Under the pieces are notes generated by a model. That model saw only the letters and a program-made list of their open reading frames with translations. It had not been told where the DNA came from and did no database searches. DNA of 64,000 bases from Balaenoptera acutorostrata (Eukaryota > Chordata > Mammalia > Artiodactyla > Balaenopteridae): positions 44,009,269-44,073,268 of the forward strand of contig NC_080069.1 in NCBI RefSeq assembly GCF_949987535.1. The letters run 5' to 3'. This document shows positions 44,421-54,300 of the stretch, piece by piece (within the stretch, counting starts at the first letter, position 1; every line of letters starts with the position of its first letter). A program made the translations under genes and the position numbers.

Positions 44421-46396
44421 TTCCCCACCTTTGAAAATTCCTCAAGAAATTTCACAGTCTAGAAGCTGAGTTGGTAGATCTCATTGAACCAGTCTCTTAG
44501 TCCTGAGAATAGGTCAGTTCAGTTAAACAACTGTGCCTCATTCCAGGAGGTGGTATCTCAGGTGGGATACTAGCAGGTATTTGATAAGAGACATTTCTTT
44601 GGAAACAAAACATATAATAGTTGGAGCACACTACAAGTCAGTTTCTCAGTCCAGAAGGCAGCCATGAGAAGATTTCTAGATATTGGGCTAGAAGCACCTT
44701 TCACAGTTTAAATGTTTCTGATGATGTCATTGGGTGTTCCAGTGAACTTTCTGAGTGACCCAGACAGCAACAGACATGAAGGTTGTCCATACATGATCTG
44801 TTGTGGTGATATCTCTGAGGTTTATATCAAGTTGTCCAGTTTCAGCTTCCAGGGCTTTTGGAAAAGGGAAGTTTTTGTTCTTATTGATTCCAAGTCAGAA
44901 GGGTGAAAGAAAATTGCAAGCATTAATTTGGAGAGTTTTAACCAGATATTAGAGAAAACTAGAATTCAAGAGCCAGTCCAGTTTGCAGGTAGATAACAAA
45001 ACTTCAAAGACAATGCACAGGGCTAGAATCTCATACCCACAAGGATGTGTTATAATTTTCTATTGAAACATAATTTTTCTCTGTACAATCACCCCCATTT
45101 CTAGCAAAGGTAATCATGGTAAGATGAATCTGTTTGCAAAATAAGTCTAGTCTCACTAAACTTGGCCTGATTATTTACATAAGTGCAGCAAGAATAGCAA
45201 TTGACCATATAGGCTCTTTTAAAATCTGTGTTGTTGGAACTTTCATAAGGAATCTCTGATTGGACTTTTAAAAGACTTTCAAGGCTAGGAAGCCAAGCCA
45301 AGAACTCATCATCAGACTTCACATGCATATCTATGCATTTGGGTGAATTCCTCTGTGCTCCAAGTCCCCCAAATATCCTGAGGTTCCTGGGTCTGCCAGG
45401 AATTGATCTTCCTTACTCACCTGGTAAGGCTGGAAACCCTGAAATCAAGGAACCAGGAAATTTCTCAGAAGGGAGCTTAATAAGCATTGGCTCCTTAAAG
45501 TCAACCTTATTTCCTTAAAGCTGTCTGGCCATATCTGATTCTATGTACATCATTCTCAAATTTGATATCCTAGTCAAAGCCTTAGTAATATAACCAATGT
45601 TTCCAATTGTGTCCTATCACAAGGAGAACAGATTCTTATGAAACTTACACAAATAGTTATATTGCCATGAAAATAAGAATACTCAATAAGAGTCTGAATT
45701 CTGGAGGGATCAGGTAGGGAGAAAAGATAAATGCCTCAATTCTGTTTACAAAGGTACACTTTACCAAATTGCCGTAAATCATAGATAGCTTAAGAGAAGA
45801 GAGAAAAGTTTTCTTAAATCTAGAAAACAAAGCATTAAAGAACTAGCAATGTTTCAAACAAAAAGTCATAATTATTGTAATCATTCTCATCAGTTTATTC
45901 AGTCCCAGGTAATTAATCCTTGTTTGCTTGATCTTGAGCTAGTAGTTTTATGAATCATTCTGTTTTTCCATTTGAGTTCTGGAAATTCTTACCCAGTTCA
46001 ATGGTATGATCTCAAAGTTATTGGAAACTGATATTCTAGAGTACTTATCAAAGTCCTTTCCATGAATATGAAGACAAAGTGTTTTTGGATCATAGCTACT
46101 TGTGAAAGCTTTCAGGAAACATCAGATTAAAACAATAACTGTCTGTGACTGATCAAAAGACTTAAAAATGGCCATGGTTAAAAACCTGATGAGAGTTCAT
46201 TTAAACACAATTGACAAGGAAATTTGGTTATTTCTGTGTCGTACAACATTTTAAGATGATAACTAGAGTTATGACTGATAACATTATACCAGGACATATC
46301 AGATTCTAGGAATTTCATATAATTTCTGGAACACCTATACTGATAATATAACACCCATACAAATATAACTTAAGAAGGTTAAACATTATTACTTTT
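44421..46396 (-). mobile_element. Endogenous retroviral interior, decayed
   Basis: AT-rich, with no long open frame on either strand. Its placement between two LTRs of the same family and orientation makes a proviral origin likely. No domain could be read. Possibly the env/3' part, but this is only inference from position. Confidence 0.45.
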
Positions 46397-46613
46397 TAAA
46401 AAATAAATTTATTTATTTTATTTATTTATTTTTGGCTGCTTTGGGTCTTTGTTGCTGCATGCAGGCTTTCTCTGGTTGTGGCAAGAGGGGGCTACTCTTC
46501 ATTGTGATGCGCGGGCTTCTCATTGCAATGGCTTCTTTGTTGTGGAGCACAGGCTCTAGGCGCATGGGCTCCGTAGTTGTGGCTTGCGGGCTCTAGAGCG
46601 CAGGCTCAGTAGT
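46397..46613 (-). mobile_element. CHR-type SINE missing its head
   Basis: A reversed SINE with its tail (AAATAAATTTATTTATTTTAT) and interior up to CAGGCTCAGTAGTT. The tRNA-like head is missing: the element stops and is followed by ATAAGCCTAGCACTTATTTT. No TSD. Either 5'-truncated at insertion or deleted later. Confidence 0.88.
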
Positions 46614-46979
46614 TATAAGCCTAGCACTTATTTTTCGTTAAGCCAATTAAATAGAGCTCTTTTACAAATCAATTTTGGCACCACCATCCAGAGGTGGAAA
46701 AATATCACATATACATAACATACATGTAAAGACATACATAAACATACAGACAAATGCAAACTGAGATCTTACAGCTTTCATTTAAAAATTTTAGCCATAT
46801 GTCAGGTACATTAATTCAAAACTCACTAGTACATGAAAGAACAGTTAGATCCAAATTGTGTTTCTGGCAGATGAATATGTTAAGGTTACTCACTAGATGG
46901 CTAAAGTTTTCACTTGTATTTGTGGAGAAGACTTTTAAGAGTTTTCACTTTCCCAACTTCCAAAACCTCCTGTTTCCTT

Positions 46980-47368
46980 TTTAGCCCCAAGTAATTGCTT
47001 TTATAGGTCTTTGAGCCCCTTGAGAGCCGCTGATGGAGGGTATGGGGGCCTAAAGTTCAAGTGACTATAGGGAGTTGAGGGGCTGAAGTGGGAAGGGAAA
47101 GGTCTGGCAGGGTGGGCAGACGGCTGGAGGAGGTAGGAGTTTGAGGGGGGACATAGCAAAGGATTCAAGGGAGCTGAATGGAAGATGGAAGGCAGCAAAA
47201 GGAGGAAGGAGGAGCAGAGGATATGGGAAGGAAGAGGTCTTAGAGGAGCCAGTCTGGGGAGATCTTAAGTTTTCCCAGTGAAGTTTCAAATTATCCATAG
47301 CAAAATCATGTCAACAAAAAGGAAGTGGACACAACTGGCAGAGAATGCAGTCAGCAGGGGTTCGAGAC
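46980..47368 (-). mobile_element. Retroviral gag-like remnant
   Basis: Minus-strand frame 47298-47065 (77 codons) is rich in Pro, Leu and Ser and has a composition like the proline-rich part of a gag polyprotein. It lies in the proviral interior on the same strand as the LTRs. No major homology region or zinc knuckle is visible. The family is not determined; this could also be chance. Confidence 0.35.
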
Positions 47369-47382
47369 GAGGGTTTCAGTTG

Positions 47383-47665
47383 GGACTTCCCTGGTGGCGC
47401 AGTGGTTAAGACTCTGCACTTCCAACGCAGGTGGCCCGGGTTCAATCCCAGGTCAGGGAACTAGATCCCATGTGCATGCCACAACTAAGAGTTCGCATGC
47501 CACAACTAAGGAGCCGACAAACCACAACTGAGGAGCCCTCAAGCTGCAACTAAGGAGCCCACGTGCCACAACTAATACCCAACACAACCAAATAAATAAA
47601 AAATAAATAAATACATAATAAATTGAGTAAGAAGTTGCTAAAAAAAAAAAAAAAAAAAAAAAAAA
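47383..47665 (+). mobile_element. CHR-related SINE with TSD
   Basis: Head GGACTTCCCTGGTGGCGCAG, interior repeats GCATGCCACAACTAAG/GAG, then an AAATAAATAAATACATAATA tail and a 25-base A-run. TSD GAGGGTTTCAGTTG 47369-47382 and GAGGGTTTCGGTTG 47666-47679 (13 of 14). Confidence 0.94.
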
Positions 47666-47747
47666 GAGGGTTTCGGTTGACCAGAAGGTCCTCATGGGAG
47701 GAACACGATCAAATAAAACAGAGAAGTCTTTTTAAAAAAAAGCTTCT

Positions 47748-47953
47748 CAGCTGCATCAAACAGGGAGATCGGCTCGGTGCTTTGTGACCACCTAGGGGGG
47801 TGGGATAGGGAGGGTGGAAGGGAGATGCAAGAGGGAGGGGATATGGGGATATATAGATATACATATAGCTGATTCAGTTTGTTATGCAGCAGAAACTAAC
47901 ACAACATTGTAAAGCAATTATACTCCAATAAAGATGTTTAAAAAAAAAAAAAA
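47748..47953 (+). mobile_element. L1 3'-end fragment
   Basis: A 5'-truncated L1 from CAGCTGCATCAAACAGGGAG to CAATAAAGATGTTTAAAAA. The left TSD (A)8GCTTCT at 47734-47747 abuts its first base. The right copy of that TSD lies at 49963-49976, beyond the STX17 retrocopy. Confidence 0.9.
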
Positions 47954-48046
47954 GCTGACCAGCCTCAAACGTCCCGGCGGGAGGTTTTTCTACATGAGTG
48001 GAGAAGGTAGATGTTGCAAGTAGAAGAGATACAACATTTTTTTAGG

Positions 48047-48970
48047 ATGTCTGAAGATGAAGAAAAAGTGAAATTAAGCCTTCTTGAACCAGCTATTCAG
48101 AAATTTACTAAGATAGTAATCCCAACAGACCTGGAGAGGTTAAGAAAGCACCAGATAAATATTGAGAAGCAAATCTGCTCCAATATCCGAGAAATGGAGA
48201 AGCTTTGTTTGAAAGTCCAAAAGGATGACCTTGAACTTCTGAAGAGAATGATAGATCCTGTTAAAGAAGAAGCATCAGCAGCAACAGCAGAATTTCTTCA
48301 GCTCCATCTGGAATCTGTAGAAGAACTTAAGAAACAATTTAATGATGAAGAAACTTTATTACAGCCTTCTTTGACCAGATCCATGACTGTTGGTGGAACA
48401 TTTCACACTACTGAAGATGAACCTGATCCTCAGAGTATGACTCAGATATATGTGTTGCCTGAAATTCCTCGAGATCAAAATGCTGCAGAATCATGGGAAA
48501 CCTTAGAAGTGGACTTAATTGAACTTAGCCAACTGGTCACTGATTTCTCTCTCCTAGTGAATTCTCAGCAGGAGAAGATTGACAGCGTTGAAGACCATGT
48601 CAACAGTGCTGCTGTGAATGTTGAAGAGGGAACCAAAAACTTGGGGAAGGCTGCAAAATACAAGCTGGCAGCTCTGCCTGTGGCAGGTGCACTCATCGGA
48701 GGAGTGGTGGGGGGTCCGATTGGCCTCCTTGCAGGCTTCAAAGTGGCAGGAATTGCAGCTGCACTTGGTGGTGGGGTGTTGGGCTTCACAGGTGGAAAAT
48801 TGTTACAAAGAAAGAAACAGAAAATGATGGAGAAGCTCACTTCCAGCTGTCCAAATCTTCCCAGCCAAACTGACAAAAAAATGCAGTTAAAAACCAAACT
48901 TCAGTATTACTGGCGCCAACATGTCTATCCTTTGCTGCTGTTGGACACTCAGTCAGCTTTTGGAACATGA
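48047..48970 (+). CDS. STX17 (retrocopy): Syntaxin-17-like open reading frame of the retrocopy
   Basis: 307 codons from MSEDEEKVKL. The frame is also open upstream to 48011, but the STX17 start is the ATG at 48047. It has the Habc-type N-terminus, the LIR-like WETL motif (about residue 150), and a SNARE motif with the central Gln (SQQEKIDS). The twin glycine-zipper membrane segments follow (about residues 205-250: LPVAGALIGG, GGPIGLLAGF, GGGVLGFTGG) and then the basic QRKKQKMMEK. Compared with STX17 as I remember it, 22 residues are absent after HQINIEK, in frame. Near the end, the run of As at 48875-48881 has seven instead of six bases, which destroys the normal stop (48888-48890) and adds about 29 unrelated residues up to TGA at 48968. 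Confidence 0.7.
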   Translation: MSEDEEKVKLSLLEPAIQKFTKIVIPTDLERLRKHQINIEKQICSNIREMEKLCLKVQKDDLELLKRMIDPVKEEASAATAEFLQLHLESVEELKKQFNDEETLLQPSLTRSMTVGGTFHTTEDEPDPQSMTQIYVLPEIPRDQNAAESWETLEVDLIELSQLVTDFSLLVNSQQEKIDSVEDHVNSAAVNVEEGTKNLGKAAKYKLAALPVAGALIGGVVGGPIGLLAGFKVAGIAAALGGGVLGFTGGKLLQRKKQKMMEKLTSSCPNLPSQTDKKMQLKTKLQYYWRQHVYPLLLLDTQSAFGT

Positions 48971-49771
48971 TTATGTCAAAATAGTGGCTACAGATGCTCA
49001 AGTGGGATTAAACTGTGATAAGTGGATATATTTTGTTGTTTGCTGGGGTGTTAATGGGGATGTTAGAGATTGAGGAGCCTGGATTGAGGGTGTACAATAT
49101 TTGTCAGGTAAAGTTTAAGGACTGCCAGGGAACAGATTTTTTACCTGGAAATGTGAAAACCCAACCATAACTTTGATAAGAACTTGTGATGTGTGAACAT
49201 GTTGGGTTACGGAAGGATAGTTTTCAGAATAGTTTCTTCCATAACCCTGACTTGGAGACTCCAAGGCTAAGCATATTGTAAATGTGCTTCTTTATCTCCT
49301 AAATATAGATTTTTTAGGCATTTTAGCAGAGAAAAGAATGGAAGTTCAGCTTTTCGTATCAAATAGGGAAATCAGGATCTAGCAAGGTGCATGAATAAAC
49401 TGCATAACGGAGTCTATTTGGTAAGCCCTATTGCAATTTGGTCTAACAATATTTTCAAGTGAAGGAAACAAATAGTGTAAGAAAATGGAAAGAGAGGCCC
49501 AACTTCTCTTTCAGATATCTTAATTTATGACCCTGGCTTCTTCTCTGAACTCTTTTTTCTGCCTCTCTGTAAATAAAGAACACAGAGTCTTAAGTGGTAG
49601 ACTTATAAAGCCAGTCACTAAGCTTGCTCTGTCAGCCTGTCTCTTAACACCTCAAATATCTAGTCCCCTCTGCCTTCCCTCCGTTGTAATTTTGAAAAGT
49701 TCTTTGACTTATGGGGTGAATTCTACTCATGTGTAATGCAGACTTCTCTCATAATCTGTTTGTTTGTTTGT

Positions 49772-49843
49772 GTTTTTTTTTTAAACATCTTTGTTGGCGT
49801 ATAATTGCTTTACAATGGTGTGTTAGTTTCTGCTTTATAACAA
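49772..49843 (-). mobile_element. L1 3'-end fragment in the STX17 3' UTR
   Basis: The reversed L1 3' end TTAAACATCTTTGTTGGCGT, then AATGGTGTGTTAGTTTCTGC. It is only about 70 bp plus the T-run. No clean TSD because the flanks are T/G-rich. A polypurine/T-rich stretch follows to 49900. Confidence 0.85.
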
Positions 49844-49976
49844 ATGTTTGGGGGTTTTTTTGGTTGTTTTGGGGTTTTTTTTTTTTTTTTTGGTATTGGC
49901 TGCCATCTTTGTTCATCCTCTACTGTAACCTCTAGGTAAAAAAGAAAGTGAGAGGAAAAAAAAAAAAAAAGCTTCT

Positions 49977-50357
49977 ATCAGGCTCTGAATATCAGCTTCC
50001 AATTAGGCCATCTTCTGACCATAGAACTCTTTTAAAAACATCCTTTCGATATCTTATTTTATCAGATTTCAGCCAGGACAAACAGTAAATATTTCTGACA
50101 ATATTGAACTTCTTTTTAAAACTTATCTCTTTCCCTTTTCTTTTATACCAAAGGTATAACTATCAAGTGACTCAAAACCAAAACTTTTATGAGTTAACTA
50201 TGGACGCAAGAGCTGTCCTGAAAAAGGGTGCAAAAGATGCAACTCTCCCAAGATCCAGAACTACTCACAAATATCGCTGGAAAGAAAAGGCTTAGCTGCC
50301 CTGCAACAGGAGGCTAGCTGCAAATGGGGTGTGACCCACAGTCTTGTCTGGCCACAT
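49977..50357 (-). mobile_element. Proviral interior next to the 5' LTR
   Basis: Sequence between the STX17 insertion and the LTR at 50358. No frame or motif was recognised and no primer-binding site could be identified. Confidence 0.35.
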
Positions 50358-50795
50358 TCAAGGTGGCTTAGAAGTCAGGATTAAATACCATCTTAATAGG
50401 GAAAGGTGAAGGGGGATTTAGGCCTAAGAAGAGAGGAAATGATTTTTACGAAAGATGAATGGGCCCTTAGAAGAATAGATGGGAGGTAGGATAATTTGTG
50501 ACAAAGTGTGTCTGGATGATTTATGGCCTCCTCTCCTCTGATAAGAGTCAGTTTTCACTAGCTGATGCTACCCCTGGGGAATAGATTTATGACAACTGAG
50601 TTCATTTCATAGGAAGACAGGAGGTTCTGTCTTCAGACAGATAAGGGGAGTTCAGAGAAAGCCCCTCCTTGCATTTGCTGTTTTTCAAGTGCTTACAGCC
50701 CCAAATAATCAATATATCAAAGCAGCATATTTTGGAGTGGCATGTCCTGAACTCCTACAGTCACATTTTGGGGTGGCATTTTCTGCTACCCTTCA
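50358..50795 (-). mobile_element. LTR, 5' side of proviral remnant, incomplete
   Basis: Minus-strand start TGAAGGGTAGCAGAAAATGC at 50795. It matches 44000-44420 closely (GAATGGGCCCTTAGAAGAAT, CTTCAGACAGATAAGGGGAG, CATGTCCTGAACTCCTACAG). It lacks roughly the last 150 bp present in the LTR at 43823. Confidence 0.78.
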
Positions 50796-51170
50796 ACCTC
50801 CATCTTAAGCAAAACGGAAGTATTCTGAGATGGTGAGAAGTACATGTTTGCTCTGCCCTGGGTTAAAGTGGCTGGAAACTACATTTTATAATTAGCTCCA
50901 AAGCACCATTCAAAGATTTTAGATAAAGCGTTCAAGCAGGACTACTGCCACACACTCCGACATAGCCAGAGGTGCCCAGCTCTCAAGGAGGCACCCACCG
51001 TAAGGATCGGCCCTTGCAGGAACTTGAGAGTGATTGCATCCAGAAATGGTGGGCCCTGGCACTTTATGTGCCTCACCCTAGTCCTTGGGCCTGCTAGCAG
51101 CTAAGCTGGGAGATTCACTGACTCATGATGAAGATCAGAAATTCATGTCTGTTGTAAAATAAAGTTCCAT
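50796..51170. other. Unclassified stretch
   Basis: No gene or named repeat. Confidence 0.5.
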
Positions 51171-51177
51171 TTAGGGA

Positions 51178-51655
51178 AGTGTATTAGTTTCCTCGGGTTG
51201 CCATAACAACATTTCACAAACCAGCTGGCTTAAGACCGAAGAAATTTATTTTCTCACGGCTCTGGAGGCTAGAAGTCTGAAATCAAGGTGAGGGTAGGAT
51301 TAGCTCCATTTGAGGTTCTGAGGGGGAACCTGTTCCATGCCTCTCTCCTAGCTTCCCATGATAGCCAGCAATCCCGGCGTTTCCTTGGCTTGTAGATGCA
51401 TCACTACAATCTCTGCCTGCGTTTTCATGTGACCTTGTCCCTGTGTCTTTCTGTCTTCACATGACTGTCTTCTTCTAAGGGCACCAGTCATATTAGATTA
51501 GGGGCCAGTCCTACTCCAATGTGACCTCATCTTAACTAATTACATCTGCAATGACCCTATTTCCAAATAAGCTCATATTGTTGGGGTTAAGACTTCTACT
51601 TTTTTTTTTTTTTTTTTGAGAGGGCATGACACAATTGAACCCATAACAGGGGGGG
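51178..51655 (+). mobile_element. Old LTR-like dispersed repeat
   Basis: A very common mammalian repeat: GTATTAGTTTCCTCGGGTTG, TTATTTTCTCACGGCTCTGG, CATGCCTCTCTCCTAGCTTC, TGACCTCATCTTAACTAATT, ATTGAACCCATAACAG end, with a T-run inserted (51600). A small related piece (TTACAGTTCTGGAGGCTGTA) also occurs at 12738. Family name not given because I am not certain of it. Confidence 0.7.
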
Positions 51656-51889
51656 AAAAAAAAAAGAATTTTATTTTACATGAATTTTGAGAGCTGCTTT
51701 GTTCTAATTACCCTTATTTTTGTTTAGAGCAGGGGTCACAGGCTGGTGACGCAGGGCCTAATTTGTCTTTCAAGAGTGTTCATTAGGTCAGGGTCTCCAC
51801 CATTCCCTAGTGTCTTAAGCTGGCCACTTCACAAATTTGCATTACCTGAGGGGCCCTTGAAGGCATCTGCATAAGTGACCCTTAGTTTA

Positions 51890-52125
51890 GAATTTGCTAT
51901 CTCAGAACATCTTCATTGTTTTATCATCTTAGCCTCAGAACTACCCTGAGAGGCAGAACAAATGTGTTCCCATTTCACTGACCAGGAAACAGGCTCAGAA
52001 AGTAAAGGTGATCTGCCTGGATCACACTGATCACACAGTTGGAAGTAGTGGAGCTGAGTCTCCAGCCCAAGTCTCCAGCCTCCCAGACGCAGCTTGAACA
52101 CTGATCAGGCCCACATCTCCACATC
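51890..52125 (+). mobile_element. MIR
   Basis: CCTCAGAACTACCCTGAGAG, CATTTCACTGACCAGGAAAC, AGGCTCAGAAAGTAAAGGTG, GATCACACAGTTGGAAGTAG: MIR core and 3' part. Confidence 0.8.
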
Positions 52126-52129
52126 TCCA

Positions 52130-53450
52130 GCCCTGCAAGGCAGCAGTGGCTCTCAGGACCCGCCTTCCACCCCATTTCCCCAGCTAGATTTTCAGAGTAG
52201 CAAATGCCACTAGCATTCTTGAGTCTTAGAGACTTTTTAAAAAGCAGGCACATTCCTGGAGGAAAACCTTTGTAGTTGTTCCTCTCAGAGAGAAGAAAAT
52301 ATAATAATGTGCTGTCTGAGTTAAGGGCAGTCTGGTTTTGAGCTTGGTCAAACTTTCCTTCTGCAAGTATGCAAGAAAAAGGAGTGAAAGGGACCACACC
52401 CTCTCTTCTCTTATTCTGGAATTCCTATTAAACAGGATGGCAGACCTTCTGGATCTATCCTCCATGCTTCCTAATCTTTTTTTTTCTTTTTTTCCCCTAT
52501 GGCAGCATGAGGTTTTTTTTTTTTTTTTTTTAATTAAAGATCCAGATTTGGAACAACCTTTGGGGGAGGGTGTCACTTAGGGGTCAAGCCCCGTTTCACC
52601 AGTCCCCCTGTTTGGAGAAGTTGCCTTCACAGAGGCCAGTGGTTTTTCGACTTCCTTTTTGGTTGTTCTTTTGAGAACTTGATACTTGTTCTGGGCCCCC
52701 TTCCTAGAAATATGCACTTACAAATGTAGGGAGATGGAACAAAACTTCTTGGAATTTCCCTTATGCTCGGTATTTTGAAATTTTATCATAATTAATCCAG
52801 GTGTAGGTCTTTTTAAAAAAAACTATTCTTGGTGCTCAGTGTGCCATTTTACTGTGACCCAAATAGGGTTTTGTTTTTTTGTTTTTTTTGAGGTAATGAT
52901 ACCATATGTGAAGGATATTGTAAAAGCACTATTTCATAAATCAACTGCCTCTGAGGACATGTAACGTGCTTTCTTATCTACCCCAAATCTGTCAGCCATT
53001 CTGAAACGCACATCAATTCCCACTCTGAAAACCAATGCTTCCTCAGGAACCAAGGTTTTGTAATTGCAAGTTACATGACAAGAAAATCACATATATGGGA
53101 ATGTAAGAATACTAACACAAGAAGACATGCTTCATACACACATACACACACCTCGCTTAGACCAATTCCGAGACGGCAAGAATATCGCTTTACAACTTTG
53201 CAGGTAAACCCAAGGGCAGCCCAGAGAGGCACTCTCCTAGCTTCAGGTCTCTCTGAGCACAGAGGGATGCCGAGGAGAAAGGAGTTACTCCTTTCTTCAC
53301 CTCTAGGAAGTAGGACATAATTTACTTCTTTTTTCCCCCCTCCATTCCCTCTGTTCTCTCATTATGGAATTCCTATAAAATAGGATGGTAGGACTTCTGG
53401 ATCCATCCTCCATGCCTCCTTCTCCCCCCTCCCCCAACTTTTTTTTCTAT
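52130..53450. other. Unclassified stretch
   Basis: No gene was recognised. 52460-52580 and 53340-53480 share a related segment (TTCCTATTAAACAGGATGGC / TTCCTATAAAATAGGATGGT, TGGATCTATCCTCCATGCTT / TGGATCCATCCTCCATGCCT, CAGCATGAGGTTTTT / CAACATGAGGTATTT), so one is a diverged copy of the other. The T-rich runs after each are poly(T). Confidence 0.55.
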
Positions 53451-53469
53451 GCCAACATGAGGTATTTTT

Positions 53470-53781
53470 TTTTTTTTTTGGTAATCTCTTATTTATTTAT
53501 TTATTTTTATATTTATTTTTGGCTGTGTTGGGTCTTCGTTTCTGTGCGAGGGCTTTCTCTAGTTGCGGCAAGCGGGGGCCACTCTTCATCGCGGTGCACG
53601 GGCCTCTCACTATCGTGGCCTCTCTTGTTGCGGAGCACAGGCTCCAGACGCGCAGGCTCAGTAGTTGTGGCTCACGGGCTTAGTTGCTCCGCGGCATGTG
53701 GGATCTTCCCAGACCAGGGCTCGAACCCGTGTCCCCTGCATTAGCAGGCAGATTCTCAACCACTGCGCCACCAGGGAAGCC
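53470..53781 (-). mobile_element. CHR-type SINE, gag-agg-cc subfamily, with TSD
   Basis: A full reversed copy. TSD CCAACATGAGGTATTTTT 53452-53469 and CCAACATGAGGTGTTTTT 53782-53799 (17 of 18). It inserted in the second of the two related segments described at 52460 and 53340. Confidence 0.95.
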
Positions 53782-53939
53782 CCAACATGAGGTGTTTTTA
53801 TTAAGAAATAAAAATCACTAAATGAAATCCCTTAAGTCCCTTTAAGACTTGGCCCTGCTGTGTGCACAGTAGTGCTGAATAAACATGACCTCCTTCTTCT
53901 TCCTTCTCAGCACCTACATCAACAAGCACCTCAGCAACA

Positions 53940-54105
53940 ACGATAGCTAACATTTATTGGCACCTTAGTGTGTGTAAGGCAATGAGCAAAGTACTTGACA
54001 CATTACCGTATTTAATTCCCAGAACAACCCTATGAAGTAGGTATAATTATTGTCCCTATCTTACAAATGAGGGCACTGAAAGCCATAAAGCAGAAGTTGG
54101 CAAAC
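53940..54105 (+). mobile_element. MIR
   Basis: ATAGCTAACATTTATTGGCA, CAATGAGCAAAGTACTTGAC, AGAACAACCCTATGAAGTAG, CTATCTTACAAATGAGGGCA: the MIR left and central parts. Confidence 0.87.
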
Positions 54106-54189
54106 TACAGCCAGTGGGCCAAACTGGCTGCTGCCTCTTTTCTTTTTATTATTATTATTTTTTTATTATTTATTTTATTTTATTTTATT

Positions 54190-54300
54190 TTTTTGGCCAT
54201 GCCATGTGGCTTGTGGGATCTTAGTTCCCAGACCAGGCATCGAACCCAGGCCCCGGCAGTGAAAACACCAAGTCCTAACCACTGGACCACCAAGGAATTC
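54190..54300 (-). mobile_element. Short CHR-related SINE
   Basis: A reversed short copy from TTTTTTTGGCCATGCCATGT to GACCACCAAGGAATTCC, preceded by a TTA/TTTTA-rich tail (54143-54189). TSD unclear because the flanks are T-rich. Confidence 0.88.

Larger units (their letters stand above)
47957..49970 (+). pseudogene. STX17 (retrocopy): STX17 processed retrocopy
   Basis: An intronless copy of a syntaxin 17 mRNA: 5' UTR (47957-48046), coding region, 3' UTR and a 15-base A tail (49956-49970). STX17 is the Qa-SNARE that reaches autophagosomes through a glycine-rich membrane hairpin and promotes fusion with lysosomes. The true gene has several exons, so the continuous reading frame proves copying from spliced RNA. 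It sits in the A tail of an L1 fragment: A(14)GCT (47940-47956) is repeated at the 3' junction. A second L1 3' fragment (49772-49843) later entered its 3' UTR. No own promoter is evident. Whether it is expressed is unknown. Confidence 0.93.
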
